Positions 1 to 13,104 of a stretch of DNA of 64,000 nt are shown here, piece after piece. Each line of letters starts with the position of its first letter. The first letter of the stretch is position 1. A model generated the notes under the pieces. The model was given only the letters and a program-made list of their open reading frames with translations, was not told where the DNA came from and ran no database searches. Source of the DNA: Riptortus pedestris (lineage: Eukaryota; Arthropoda; Insecta; Hemiptera; Alydidae); contig CM032233.1 of assembly GCA_019009955.1 (NCBI GenBank), forward strand, positions 61,414,001 through 61,478,000, in the 5' to 3' direction. Position numbers and translations under genes: made by a program.

Positions 1-584
1 TCTCTTATGAATATTCTTTGCGATTACCAAATACTTTAAAATATAGCTGTTTTTCTTTGATATCATTTATTACAAGTATTTCTTTCAGTTTAATTACTTC
101 AAAACAATATTAGTAATATAACAGTAAGCCAATTGGCCAACCACAGCTAAAATAAGTTTTTATGTTTTACTTCAATTTTTTTTTTTTTTTTTTACCGATC
201 CCCCATCATGTTTCGAGAGTATTCCCTAACTCTTCAAGATTTTCAGTTTTACAAAATATTTGGGTGTTTTAAATTGGGGAAGCTGATTCCCTACTATCAG
301 CCGACGCATTGCCTGGTAAGAAAAAACCGCCGTGGGACAATGAGCCAGAAAGCAATTAGGAGTGAGTAATCCAAATCCCAATCAGTCAATTATTGAAACC
401 CACCCACCACCTATTGGAATTCTGATACAGAAGAAAAAAGTTGAAAACTATACTGTTCTCTGAATCGGCTTATAACGAACTTCACTAATACAAAGAATGA
501 GGTCATTCCAACGATTTTTATTTATTTCGAAAACATGACCTATTTACTGTCCTTAACTAGTATACGGCGGAAGGCCAACAAAAA
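1..584. other. AT-rich non-coding DNA
   Basis: No reading frame, RNA gene or transposon terminus is recognised here. A poly-T run lies at about 178-193. The stretch fits intronic or intergenic sequence. Confidence 0.5.
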
Positions 585-630
585 AATGAAATCTTCAAAT
601 GATTATTCAAATAATTATTATTTCTCAACT

Positions 631-840
631 TTAAAGCGTTGCCTTTAATCTCACATGGTAATCCTAGAGTGGCGAGTTTGATTTTTGCCTGGGCAGAGGA
701 AATTATTTAGTGACGAAATTCATTAAATAACATCCTAAGTCCCACCATGGCTAGAAAAGGGCGGTAACCTGTAGATAACCCGTCCCAATTAGCCTGAGTT
801 GCAAAAAGTGGACGTTAATAAATAATAATAATATTAAAAA
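631..840 (+). mobile_element. SINE1 copy A (5' truncated)
   Basis: The sequence matches two other copies (36898-37122 and 46469-46691) across the region from GTTGCCTTTAATCTCACATGG to the tail. It includes the shared body 'GGCTAGAAAAGGGCGGTAACC' in near-identical form and an AATAATAAT tail. It is flanked by a perfect 12-nt direct repeat TATTTCTCAACT (619-630 and 841-852), the expected target-site duplication of LINE-mediated retroposition. The tRNA A-box part is missing and the B box is decayed, so transcription by Pol III is unlikely. Confidence 0.8.
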
Positions 841-843
841 TAT

Positions 844-886
844 TTCTCAACTAGTTTCGCACCCATATAACGCCTCATCAGGAGAA
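844..886 (-). ncRNA. Hammerhead-like ribozyme motif HHR1
   Basis: Read on the minus strand: stem I strand UUCUC (882-886), core CUGAUGA (875-881), one extra G, stem II GCGUU-AUAUG-GGUGC (859-873, with G-U pairs), GAAA (855-858), self-complementary CUAG as stem III (851-854), UU cleavage dinucleotide (849-850), and GAGAA pairing back to stem I (844-848). Every invariant core position of the hammerhead family is present. The 4-nt palindromic stem III would favour action as a dimer, as known for Penelope-type hammerheads. The extra base before stem II departs from the textbook form. Activity is not shown. Confidence 0.65.
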
Positions 887-1350
887 GTTCAACAACACAA
901 AGGAACTAAACTAACGGCTACAACTTTCTCAATGACCTTCCCCTAGCCATACCAGTCGGAGAATGGCTTACAAACTATAGCGGGTCATGTCAGCTGTTTT
1001 ATATCGATACGTCGCGAAATAAAAGAGAATATGCACATTATAAAAAATAGAAAAAAAAGGTGATCAATAAGAAAACATAAATAAAACACGGGAATTATAT
1101 ATACTTCAATTTATTAGAAACTTTAAAGTGATAGTTAATTGATTATAAATTTCTCGTTTACGATTTAGACAACACTTTATTTCGGATACTCGATATATTT
1201 TTATTTCGTGACTTATCGATATAAATCAGCTGACCTGACCCACCATACAAAGAATTAGCCATTAGTTTAATTCCTTTGTGTTGTAGAACTGCGTCATATG
1301 TGTGCGAAACTAGTTGAGAAATAAAAATGATTTGAATAATCATTGGATTC

Positions 1351-3040
1351 TTAATATAAGATATATCAAAGTTATATTTACTGAAGAAGTATTGAACATA
1401 ATGTATTCATGAAAGAATGGTTTTTACACTTAGAAGATGTAAACAACTATCCCATAAATTAATGTACGTAATCGCCGCGTCTGCAAATCTTCAAGTTCGG
1501 AGGATGGGTTATTGAGTAGCAAAAAATCTTTAAATTAGTATTCGTATTAATCGGTATCTTAGTTATCACAATTGTGGTCTAGATAACCAGGATATCCAGG
1601 TCCCTGTTCATTCAAAACCTATTTCTCTTGTATCAAATGTAATAATGACTCTAATACTAAATGTCATACAGTTTATTCGCAGTGAATCCAAACCTTTCCA
1701 ATAATAGAAATAGTAGAAATATTGATTATTTTGTAGGACGTGAGTCGATAATAACAAGGTCTTTGGTCTCTATACTACTACGTTTATTTAGTTAAAGCGA
1801 CATTATGCCCTTGGGGATACTCAGGTTTAGCGTCTAAAAAATTGTTATAGAATGTGCCAGAAATTATGTATGTTTTACAGTGAATTTGAAAATACGTCAA
1901 ATCGATATCTCACATCCATTCCATTCATGTTCTTACAAAAACCATTAACATGTCTTTTGCGATTGTGAAATTGTAACTTAGGCATATGCAGACCGATAAA
2001 TAATAGAAACATAACCCAAATCAACACTAACTATTTTTAAAAAAAAATCAGATGAATTCAAGCCAAAAAACGTTATTTGCTTAAATCTTATTTTTATTTA
2101 TTAAGAGATAATCATTGTTTTAATGATATGTGTTTTAATTTTACAATGACATTTCATATCAAGTTGTGGTTACATTTGAAAGTAAGGTATTAATTGGACC
2201 TATTTTCATATTAATTGTAACATATATTCGTCTTATTTTGACATATAACATTGTTTTATTGAATTGAAGATGAAAGACATAATGAGGCCCTAGAGGAAAT
2301 TAATTTATAAAGAAAATTAAAGACCAAAGGTTTGCAATTGAGTTACATCCAATACTTTAAGCAGTCTTTAGACAATTACGAACAATCCTGAACGGGGGAA
2401 GCATAGACATGTTGGGTAATGTTTAAATAAATAAAGTAACTAGCTCTGATGGTAATAAAGCCTTCCAGGGAATTTTCCGCTACTACCATTTTGGGTGATG
2501 TACTTACTACATATTTTTTTTTTTTTTGTCAATGATGCTTTATTTTCAATTCTCAACATAGCTTTTAGAATTGGTTGAATAATTTAGTGAGCCTTTCCAT
2601 GATTAATAGATAAGTTCCTTTTGGAAATTATAAGGTGCTATTACAAGGAATAATGCTTTTATTTTCCCTGGCTAGGTACGGTAACCTACACCGAAAACGT
2701 TTGCTTTAATGAACTAAACCTAAATGGAATAGAACAAACATTTTCAATTAAAATAGCTCGACGACAGAAAAGTGGCGTCCCAACTGATCGTGATATAAAA
2801 TAATCCAATGAAGGTTTCAGGTTTTTATTACTGTTGGGCCAATGCTGCCCTTGCAAGTTTAAGAAAATTAGTTAAGACAGAGAACAACGTTAAGATATTA
2901 GCAAGACTTATGACAAAGAGATACGAAAATGTTGTCTTTTTGTTGCAGAACAAAAATTAGTAAAACTTCAGCTGCACATAATTACATATTATCAGTCAAT
3001 GTATTCCTGTGAACATAGAGCATTAAACATATTTTTTTTT
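1351..3040. other. AT-rich non-coding DNA
   Basis: I see no coding frame, splice-bounded exon or transposon terminus. It holds short poly-A and poly-T runs (for example 2514-2527). Probably intronic. Confidence 0.45.
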
Positions 3041-3088
3041 ATAAAGATCAATAAGAAGGCCAACTCCTCTACTGTTTTTTAATATTAT

Positions 3089-3128
3089 GCAGAGTGCACT
3101 TTCGGAATCAACGCTCCATCCTCAGTGC
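3089..3128 (-). ncRNA. Hammerhead-like motif HHR2a (left arm)
   Basis: Minus strand: GCA (3126-3128), CUGAGGA core (3119-3125), one U, stem II GGAG...UUCC with one G-U pair, GAAA, palindromic GUGCAC, UC, then UGC (3089-3091) pairing to GCA. It mirrors HHR2b in the opposite arm. Confidence 0.55.
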
Positions 3129-3183
3129 CTGCTGATTATAGTCCCGGCGGTCGTGGTCCAGACTACGGAGCTTTAATCAGCAG

Positions 3184-3223
3184 GCACTGAGGATGGAGCG
3201 TTGACTCCGAAAGTGCACTCTGC
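3184..3223 (+). ncRNA. Hammerhead-like motif HHR2b (right arm)
   Basis: Plus strand: GCA (3184-3186), CUGAGGA core (3187-3193, matching CUGANGA), one U (3194), stem II GGAG/CUCC with perfect pairing (3195-3198 and 3205-3208), GAAA (3209-3212), palindromic GUGCAC (3213-3218), UC cleavage site (3219-3220), and UGC (3221-3223) closing stem I. Stem I is only 3 bp, so stability as a monomer is doubtful. Confidence 0.6.
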
Positions 3224-3403
3224 ATAATATTAAAAAACAGTAGAGGACTTGGCCTTCTTATTGATCCTTATCAATTGGTTCCTCTACCATCCAGCATATT
3301 CCAGAGATATATTTTTTTTTGTTTTCTCATGAAATTTACTTTCAGGGAAAATAACAATTCAAACAAAACTTGAACACGTAAAATTGTAATGTTGATCACT
3401 TAC

Positions 3404-3632
3404 AGAGGATATCGAAGGCAGATAGCAAATTCGTGGACTCCTCAGTATGGACGAGAGTGGTCGGTTGTTGAGGTAGATGGTCGATGAGCAGGCCAGGGGC
3501 TGAGATACCACCAGCTGTGTTCACTAGTATAAGAACAGAGAACGCAGGGTGGTATCCGGCACCTAAGCCCACCTTTCTTCTCGACTTCAGCACTCCCCTG
3601 CAGTCAGTGAGAACGCAGCCATCGACAGCAGT
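3404..3632 (-). CDS. Possible internal exon, unrecognised product
   Basis: The minus strand has an open frame through this segment that ends exactly at a strong donor (CCTCT|GTAAGTG, donor at 3398-3403). It is clearly more GC-rich than its flanks, and the other two frames are broken by stops. The peptide includes AVDGCVLTDCRGVLKSRR and TEESTNLLSAFDIL; I recognise no domain. The 5' boundary is uncertain: candidate acceptors (TTGAAG at 3633-3638 and a GAG at 3645-3647) have poor pyrimidine tracts, and a stronger-looking TTTCAG further upstream would bring in an in-frame stop. It could be a downstream exon of the minus-strand gene proposed from 15054-15136, or a decayed repeat. Confidence 0.3.
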
Positions 3633-3659
3633 CTTCAAGTAAATCTCACAGACTTATAC

Positions 3660-5508
<1,849 letters not shown>

Positions 5509-6349
5509 GCTTTTTCTATTTAAAAAGAACAAAAATGATGTCCGAACGTAAAACGCCATTTCAACTCTCCCGATGGAGTGTAATTATTGACCAACTTCCA
5601 AAATCCATTGACATCTTATGTCATTTCCTTCCCTAAACAATGAGTTCTTAAAATTAAAATCCTATCAACTACAAAAATATCTCGGCCAAACATAAAATGG
5701 CTAATGTTTTTTAAAATTGGAGTATATTATAACAGATAAATAAGACTTCTTTTACTCTGTGTGTTAGGGAGCGGTTAATTTTCGCGATAAATCACAAAAA
5801 ATCAATAAATAGAAACAAAAATCATTTATGCTACATGAGAAGCAGCAGTGTAATTTTAATAAAGGCCTCTCTTGGTTGTAAAAAATCTCCTTAATTGGAG
5901 CAGAACTGCAATATATTAAATTAAATTGGTTCTGCTTTCAGGCAATTTTGTTATATACTCATCGGCCGTAGTAAAACATTTTAGAAATAATCTATCCCAC
6001 ATAAATATCATTATATCGACAATAATATCCAGGAAATATTGTAAGAATACGATTGGAATGAAATCATATCTAAAAATATCCTGTACATGTATATAATTGT
6101 TGTTTTTATTTTCAGGAAAAAAAAAAAAAAAAGGTAAATTTGAACTAAGATGAAAGAGAAGAGCTGTGGTATAGATTTTTGGAAGTGATGCAGAACAGTA
6201 TAGATGGTGATTTGGAAGCAAAGCTGAACTAATGGAATTGAATGATGAGCGATATCATCTGTGGTATTTCGACAGACAGCCGGCCATGGATAGAGCACGT
6301 CGAGAGAAAGGAGCACAACTAGCTAACCAAAAATGTGTAAGGTAAATTG

Positions 6350-6500
6350 GATAGAATGAGGAGAGGGTGGAGGTCCAAGCTGAGGGTATGGGAGGACCTG
6401 CGGATGCTGGGTGACCAGAACTGGAAAACCTAGCTGGAGACTGCACCGAATGGCTTAAGATAGTAGTAGACTCGCAGGTACTGCAAGGCTTGCTGAGCCT
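6350..6500 (+). pseudogene. RTE-type non-LTR retrotransposon, C-terminal fragment
   Basis: The plus strand encodes, with stops, RGWRSKLRVWEDLRMLGDQ followed by NWKT, LETAPNGLRIVVDS and VLQGL. This matches the pattern at the C-terminus of RTE-like endonuclease-reverse transcriptase proteins (GRPRxRWxDxVexDLrxLGxxnW...AxDRxeWR...LxGL). Only the last 50 or so residues are present and they carry in-frame stops. The tail at 6525-6545 (AATAAAAAGTAAGGTAAG) may be the retroposon 3' end. This is a dead 5'-truncated copy. Confidence 0.55.
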
Positions 6501-6672
6501 AGCAGTTAGGTATGTAGTGCTTATGTAATAAAAAGTAAGGTAAGCAAATTTAATAGGCAATCAGAAAACTAGAATGTAATTCTGAGTTGATATTCTAGCA
6601 AGTGGAAGTGACTTCTGATGTAGGTAGGATGAAAGAATTAGTTACGCTTCCACTGTAACAATTTATTAAAAA

Positions 6673-6712
6673 GGCAGAGCCCTTTTGACGCAGTGCATCA
6701 TCATTAATGCCC
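6673..6712 (-). ncRNA. Degraded hammerhead relic (left arm of element 3)
   Basis: The minus strand keeps GGGCA/UGCC for stem I and GAUGC/GCGUC for stem II. The core reads UUAAUGA and GAAA has become AAAA, so it should be inactive. Confidence 0.4.
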
Positions 6713-6810
6713 TGTTGAGGCACAAAAACATACATGTAACTGTGTGCCAATAGGTGATGCCAGGTTGAGCTTGCCGATCCATATTCTGTTTTTGTTTTGT
6801 GTGTCAACAG

Positions 6811-6849
6811 GGCACTAACGATGATGCACTGCATCGAAAGCGCTCTGCC
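6811..6849 (+). ncRNA. Hammerhead-like motif HHR3 (core substitution)
   Basis: GGCA (6811-6814) pairs with UGCC (6846-6849). Stem II is a perfect GAUGC-ACU-GCAUC hairpin (6823-6835). GAAA (6836-6839), palindromic GCGC (6840-6843) and UC follow. The core is CUAACGA instead of CUGANGA: the invariant G5 is A, which is expected to abolish cleavage. Confidence 0.55.
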
Positions 6850-6913
6850 GTTTTAATAACTTATTATAGTGGAAGCGTAGCCAATTCATTCATCCTACCT
6901 ACATTAGAATGTA

Positions 6914-7890
6914 GTTTTAAAGTATATATTTTCTGAAAGATCAATTAATCTAAATGATTTTACTATAATGGTACTAATATTAAGATTAATTAATTGACAC
7001 AATGTTAAGATAATTTACGTTTTAGCTGATTTTTTAAATATAAGCGGCTTCCTAATTATTGCGTTACAGAATTTCTAATTTACCAATTTTGGGTAAGCAA
7101 TTTTAATTATTCGTTCGGTTAATCATAAATTTAATGATTATTAGATTCAGAAAAACAATAATTACTTTTTCGAAAATATTTATTATTTCAAAAAATTAAA
7201 CTGTTTTCAATTAATTAATGATGCCTTCCCGTAAGATATTACTTTCATAACAAGATATGTGTGTCAGTATGTATGTAATCCTTCTTTTCTATGACTAATT
7301 TCATAGAAAAGCCTACAATAGGTTTCGATTGTTCATTGAAAACAATTTTTTGCTTAATTATTTTGTAAATTACAGGAACCTTAAGATGTGGCTCTGTCAC
7401 TAAAATTAGCTAACTTATCAGTAACGTTTTCTATATTTCAATTTTTCATTAATATGATCAGATAAGCAACAAGAAAAAATGGCCCATTGTTCCACAAACT
7501 GTAATCAAGGCAGCAGTATGCTGGGCTTATCAACGACAGGAATCCTTGAATGACCAATAGTCACTGATAATATTGGAACTGCACTGAAAGCACTCTACTG
7601 GTTGATTAAACTTTGAAAAGAGCTCGAATAAGATTCTAAATAATAATTGTTACAGAGTGACCTGAGCTAATATCCAAGGTTGATTATGTCCTAGGGGGGA
7701 AAACAAAGTGAAGGAAGGAGCCATTTTTATTGATATCTGTGTTCTTCTACTTTGCCATCCAGCTTCCCGACATAGAGGTAGGTTTATAAACTAGACGCTT
7801 AAACGCCGCACCTGAAAAATTAGTGTTACAAAGAATTTTCCGGAGCTGACTTTTCATAAGCCCACAAACGCTGTATTCCATGGATCGGTT

Positions 7891-7946
<56 letters not shown>

Positions 7947-10900
7947 GACGTTACTCCCTTACAGCGCTGTTTTTTTTTTTAAAGTTTCGGTACAGACAGA
8001 AAGACAAATTGAGGAACAAAATCGATAAACCAGGGATGTACTTGCTGGATTAATAAAATGAAAAAATTATCACAGTAAAAAAATAAGAGAAACACCTGAT
8101 GCCACCATGGCCACACAAAATATCTATTAGGCTTTGTTATTTCTCGAAATAACTAATATGAAATTACTAGACAATACTGTCTATATCGAAATTCAAGTAA
8201 AACACTTTACATTTTTATGAACAACATTGCTATTTAATAGGATCCGTTTAAAACTTTCATCCTTTATTTAACATATGGAAGATTTATGCACTTACATTTT
8301 AAATCTACAATTTTCTTGAATCTGTGAAAAATGAAAGAATTAACGTCTGGCAATATTATTTACTATATATTACGTTGAAATGTGTAATTTTGTAACAAAT
8401 ACAGCCTGAATAGCTATTTTATGAAACAAAGAAATTAAAAAAAAAAAGTCTCGTTTGGCTTGTATTGTACGATGGATATATAGTCAGTGAGAACAAGAGT
8501 ATTTCATAAATGGTTAATTGTATACTTAATCTGTTCGTTCTATGATTAAACTGTTTGTCATTGTATTAAAAAATTGCTTTAAATTTACTACAATTAGAAG
8601 GCATCTATCTAATTTCATTAAATTTCATTGTATAGGAGAGCACTATTTTGTACATTTGGCAAGGTTGGCTTGGCTAGTTTAAACTAAATTTCAAGCCTCA
8701 TTCCTTTACAACTCTCCTTTTACTGAATAAAAAAAAAAAGAAGTAAGATACATTTCCACTGTTCAAATTAGTAAATATATTTAAGCAAATTATTTCAAGG
8801 AAATTTTCGTGGATGTTATTTAATAACCAATATATTGTGCGAATGTAACTTGTAAACTCCGTATTTTTTCATATTTATCGTTCTAGGTTTTCAATCATTA
8901 AACATTGATTAATCATCAAGAAAATTAACATTCCAATTTAAAAGCTTTGTTATTTCCTAACACTTTCTTCAAAAGAATAAATATATCTAAGATATACTTA
9001 AAGAAGAGCACTTAACCATATTTTGTTATATTAAGTAATGTGTGTGCATTTTACCATCAAAGAACAGTCGTTTTTATCAAATAAATATAAAAGTGTAATA
9101 ATGTTAGAATCACATTTGTATTACAAATATATCATTTTCCCAAATTAAAAGTAAATCAAACGTATTAACGACGGAAAATGCAGAGTATGTTTACCAGTAT
9201 TCAGATTTGTAAAGCTATCCCGAAAATAGGGGGAAAAATGTTCCTTAAAGTCCATCCCCAGCAAAAAAAAAGTTAAATAAATTAAACCCCCACTACTTGT
9301 GTTAAACCCAAAACCAGTGTTCACCGGAATTCATGATAATTGAGATCCTTAACAATATAATGTAGGCAGACCAATAGTGCAGGACTGCTTTGCGGGCAAC
9401 CCCGTGTCAGGCGTTCCACCCATGATGGGACAAAGATCTTTTTTACCATCGTTACTGTTCCTTTGACAGTTGAAGAGCCTGATTAATCTCATAATTTATA
9501 AATGAGTAAAATAAAGGTTAATTAACTTTTCGGCGTAATATAAAAATACATGACCTGGAGACAATCCAAGCCAAAAAGTGAAAGCTGAAAACTAATAGCC
9601 TCATAAGAAAAAGTACAATTTTATTTATTCATTATAAGCAATACCTATATAGTACTGCAGAAAAAGAAAATCGGGGCTTTTCCCCGTTAAAGTATTCCTT
9701 TTTATTATTATTATTTATTAAACCTGTAATGATTTATATGACTTATGCATTAATAAAAATTGAGTAAGTATGTTGAATTCTGAATTTGCATTGGCTAACA
9801 CTGTTATTTAAAAAAAAAAAACTGTAAAATTTTAAGTTTGGAAACAAGCTTCGACCTATGGAGCTCTTACATATTTCATGCTTTGAAGTTCCCATATCAC
9901 CAATTGAACCATTGTATGATTGTTTTTTCATTATATATTAATATGTAACAACGATATCTTGTGTTTTTTTTAATTATTATCATATACATTTGACTCTAGA
10001 TTTCTGATAGCTATATTTATATTTCTAGTTCATCCAAAAATTGGGTTTTCATTATTTTTTTCATAAAATCCAAGTATTACTAAATTGATAAAATTCGTTG
10101 TTGGGAATATTTTATATACTTTTTCATGCGATTGAATTATTATTATCTATTTTTAACATTAACTGTCAATAAAGAAATGCAATATTTCATCTTGGGCCTA
10201 ATATGGCCCATTTGATAACATTAGGATATTTTTTTTATTCGTCTTTTTTATTTCAAATTTAGCGCTCTCCAATACCCCTAAGTTTTTTTATTTTTACAGT
10301 GTCCTTGTAGATTATTGTAATATTAATATTGGCATGTCAGACTTGCAGGGTTAGAATGTATTATTAATTTAAAGGGATTTATAGCTAATCTTTAATTCCA
10401 ATGTTAACTCATATGGCTTAATTGAAAACCAATGAGCAAATAAATTGGAGGCCACTGGCTACGTAGATAGCAGTGATTCAAACTTTTCATGAAAAATATG
10501 AGTTTATTAACTGTCTAAAGGTCTAAAGAAAAATACCACACTTCGAAGCACAATATAAACTTAAATTATTTCCGCATTTAAATATGCTAGACTTGAATCA
10601 AAATTGAATAGCCAACCACGTTCCAATTTTCGTACTATTCTGGATTATGGACAGTATAAAGTCTTCATATATCATACAATTCTGTATATATTAATGCTTT
10701 TATTATAAATGGGGAAGGATTGTATGTCGAGTGAGGACATCTAAATCAAGTATAACTGTAGAATTTTGTCATATAAGAACACATGAAAGATAAATGAAAA
10801 TAAGTATTATGAATTTAAAATAGGAACAAGAGTTATACATTATTTCCATTCCAAAATATAAGATTCGTTTGGATAGCCTAACAGAATTCATTACAGATGG

Positions 10901-12936
10901 GAAAAAGTAATGCCAACCAAAAAATGTAGAACTTAGCCTCAGATAATTCATAATGAAAGTCCTGTTCTTCATGGAATTCTTGATGCTCCATGGTTCCTGA
11001 AATACGACGCTTAGGCAATTAATTTCTAGTAGAGGTTTTGTTTTATAATCATATCTTCTTTTTCTATCAGCTCATACGAACAACTTTAGTATATCTAATT
11101 ACAAGATTGATGTCTTTCAAGATATTTTGTTTTATTAATAGAATGGAATGGTTGGATGAATTCCGTAGAGTATCTCTACAGTTTTAATGGATGCAGAATG
11201 CGATTCGAAGTCACTAGTCATTACTGATGGATAATGGTTTTAGTTATGCTACGAGTGGGCTTTGAGCCTGGACTTTTACCGATTTCTCAAGTTTCTACTA
11301 AGCACTTTAAAGCAATTCAATTGCTATTTGAATAAAGGAGCGGCACATGTTGGTCTCTGTAGCTACAAAAACAGTTGAGAGTGATTTATGAACCACTCGA
11401 GTTTTGACATATACCACCGGGGACTGACCCTAACATTTCCCCGATATTTAAAATTTAATAATATAAGGGCATTTATTTGCTGTATATGCCTAAATATGAA
11501 AAAAAAGCTCATATTATTGCAATTTCCTTTTATTATAAGTTCTCAATGCAAGATTAAGTTTTAAAGAGATTACAATCAGATCAGAGAAATCTCGGTTTGC
11601 AATCGTGCATGTTTCTAGTCTTCTAGCTGCAGTTAAACAATATCACTAACATTGACACAGAGGCTCCTAGAGGTTTGATGATATAAAGCTAAATGTTGCT
11701 TTCAAAAGAAACCTTGACATTTGTAATAAGCTAACAGTGTTACCGAACGTTTAGATAAATAATGAAAACACTTGAGCTGAAGAGTTTATTAGTTTTAACT
11801 CACAATGCCTATTTGGGAGACTTGGTATAGATGCTTACCTATTACCCATTACTTTTTTTTAATTTTACGAGAACGATTCGTGAAAAATGAAAAACTCAGT
11901 GGAAGAGGATTTAATATCGATGAAGTGGTTGCTTCAATTAAGTAGCAAATGTACAATCATTCACTCAATATAAAATAACATATTACAGTAAAATTTTAAT
12001 ATTTATCCATGAAATAGAATAATGAATATGGTATATATACAGTAGAATAAATGTATACAGAATGTCCCACATAAGTTCCAAGTTACTTCGGGTGCTGATC
12101 ATAGATTACATAAAAAATGTTATATTGACTGGCCGATTTGTAACGGTTTCGTAGATAAATCAATTTCTCTTTTCTTTCACAAGACAGCCATTGTTTAGTA
12201 TTAAACTCCATTTATCTCAAAAACTGTTTATCTCACATTAAATCGGTAAGGACATTAAATAGGATTACAGATTTTCTATTAAGCTAGACTATTCCGATTT
12301 TAAACAGTATAATGTCTAATTAACATGAGTTTAAAAAGGTAAGCAGAAAAAAAATGCTGGATTTAATTTCAAACTGTGGACTACATCTCCATCAATTAAT
12401 AGGGAACATTTCTCTAACCACCAATTAGTGAACTTTAAATACTTATGTTCACACCAGAAATTCTATTGGCTCCTTCTGCCTATCTTTATTTTGAATGAAC
12501 AAAACTATTGAAATCTGATTCTCAAAAGTTGGTTTGAATGTCGAAAGAATAACTACTTTTTATTTAAAACCAATTAAATCTCATAGTGAAAATATGTCTG
12601 GTCTAACAAGAACTTAGTGCAAAAATTATTTAAAAAAAATAATAACAATGATATTACAGAGTTTGGGTACGTACACATAATAGGTGATTCAAATGACAGA
12701 GTGACCAAGTCCTCAAAGAATTGCTGGACTCATTCATTCGGTCAACTAACCACTCAAAGCATTGTTATAAAAATCCGTAATAAAAATATAATAAGTAAAT
12801 GGGTTATTATTATGTTTAAATAATTAAAACGGTGCAAAAAAAAGTGAAAATCAAATTCTTTGGGAAACCATGAAAAATCGGGCAACACTATATGTCATTT
12901 TTTGTTAGAAATATGATGAAGGATTGGCTTTTGGAG
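6914..12936. other. Long AT-rich non-coding stretch
   Basis: About 6 kb without a recognisable gene or intact transposon. It contains the (TA)n at 7894-7944, poly-A and poly-T runs, and a small GC-richer island near 9365-9440 that I cannot classify. Short open frames here have no splice support. Probably intron. Confidence 0.4.
7894..7944. repeat. (TA)n microsatellite
   Basis: Uninterrupted AT dinucleotide repeat, with no HINE blocks recognisable on either side. Confidence 0.95.
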
Positions 12937-13104
12937 TTATGTGGTTCTTATGAGGGATACCATATACATACTTATACATAAATTTATACACATAGAATAA
13001 ATACATGTATAATAATAATGTATAATAAATGCTACATACAGTATACACACGCACACACACACATATATATATTAATGTATTTATCCCCCATAAGAACCTC
13101 ATAA
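12937..13104. repeat. Inverted repeat with 25-bp arms
   Basis: GTTATGTGGTTCTTATGAGG (near 12936-12955) recurs inverted as CATAAGAACCTCATAAC (near 13088-13104), with a few mismatches. The centre is AT-rich with a short (CA)n at 13050-13062. It may be a small hairpin MITE next to the SINE2 fragment. No target duplication was found. Confidence 0.4.

Larger units (their letters stand above)
585..1350. mobile_element. Inverted-arm hammerhead element 1, interrupted by a SINE
   Basis: The left arm (about 585-618 plus 853-1022) is the reverse complement, with divergence, of the right arm (about 1190-1348). Shared landmarks are TATCGATATAAA, CAGCTGAC, TTCCTTTGTGTTGT and CGAAACTAGTTGAGAAA. The left arm reads on the minus strand and the right arm on the plus strand, so both point outward. 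The left arm carries an intact hammerhead-like motif. The right arm has lost about 12 nt covering the CTGATGA box. A SINE1 copy with its own target duplication splits the left arm. The arrangement resembles the inverted partial terminal repeats of Penelope-like elements, but no protein remnant is present, so family assignment is inference. Confidence 0.6.
3041..3308. mobile_element. Inverted-arm hammerhead element 2 (near-perfect palindrome)
   Basis: Arms of about 95 bp (3044-3138 and 3174-3268) are almost perfect reverse complements around a 35-bp spacer that includes a GC-rich stretch. Each arm holds a hammerhead-like motif, minus strand on the left and plus strand on the right. The element is bracketed by the direct repeat ATATTTTTTTTT (3029-3040 and 3309-3320), which could be a target duplication, although its low complexity weakens that claim. 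The arm pair would fold into a long hairpin if transcribed. High arm identity suggests recent formation or gene conversion. Confidence 0.75.
6579..6904. mobile_element. Inverted-arm hammerhead element 3
   Basis: Arms of about 110 bp (6617-6730 and 6792-6903) are imperfect reverse complements around a spacer of about 60 bp. Shared landmarks are ATGTAGGTAGGATGAA, TACGCTTCCACT, GCAGTGCATCATC and GCCCTGTTGA. An imperfect direct repeat TAGAATGTA (6570-6578 and 6905-6913) may be the target duplication. The right arm keeps a hammerhead-like fold and the left arm a degraded one, both pointing outward. No coding capacity is visible. Confidence 0.65.

Noticed and set aside
7750..7790. Possible 15-nt plus-strand microexon (CCATCCAG|CTTCCCGACATAGAG|GTAGGT)
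   Set aside because: Splice signals look good, but 15 nt carries no coding evidence and no partner exon was found on that strand.
11160..11460. tRNA-like SINE suggested by GGGCTTTGAGCCTGGAC
   Set aside because: Only a weak B-box resemblance on the minus strand; no A box, tail or second copy.
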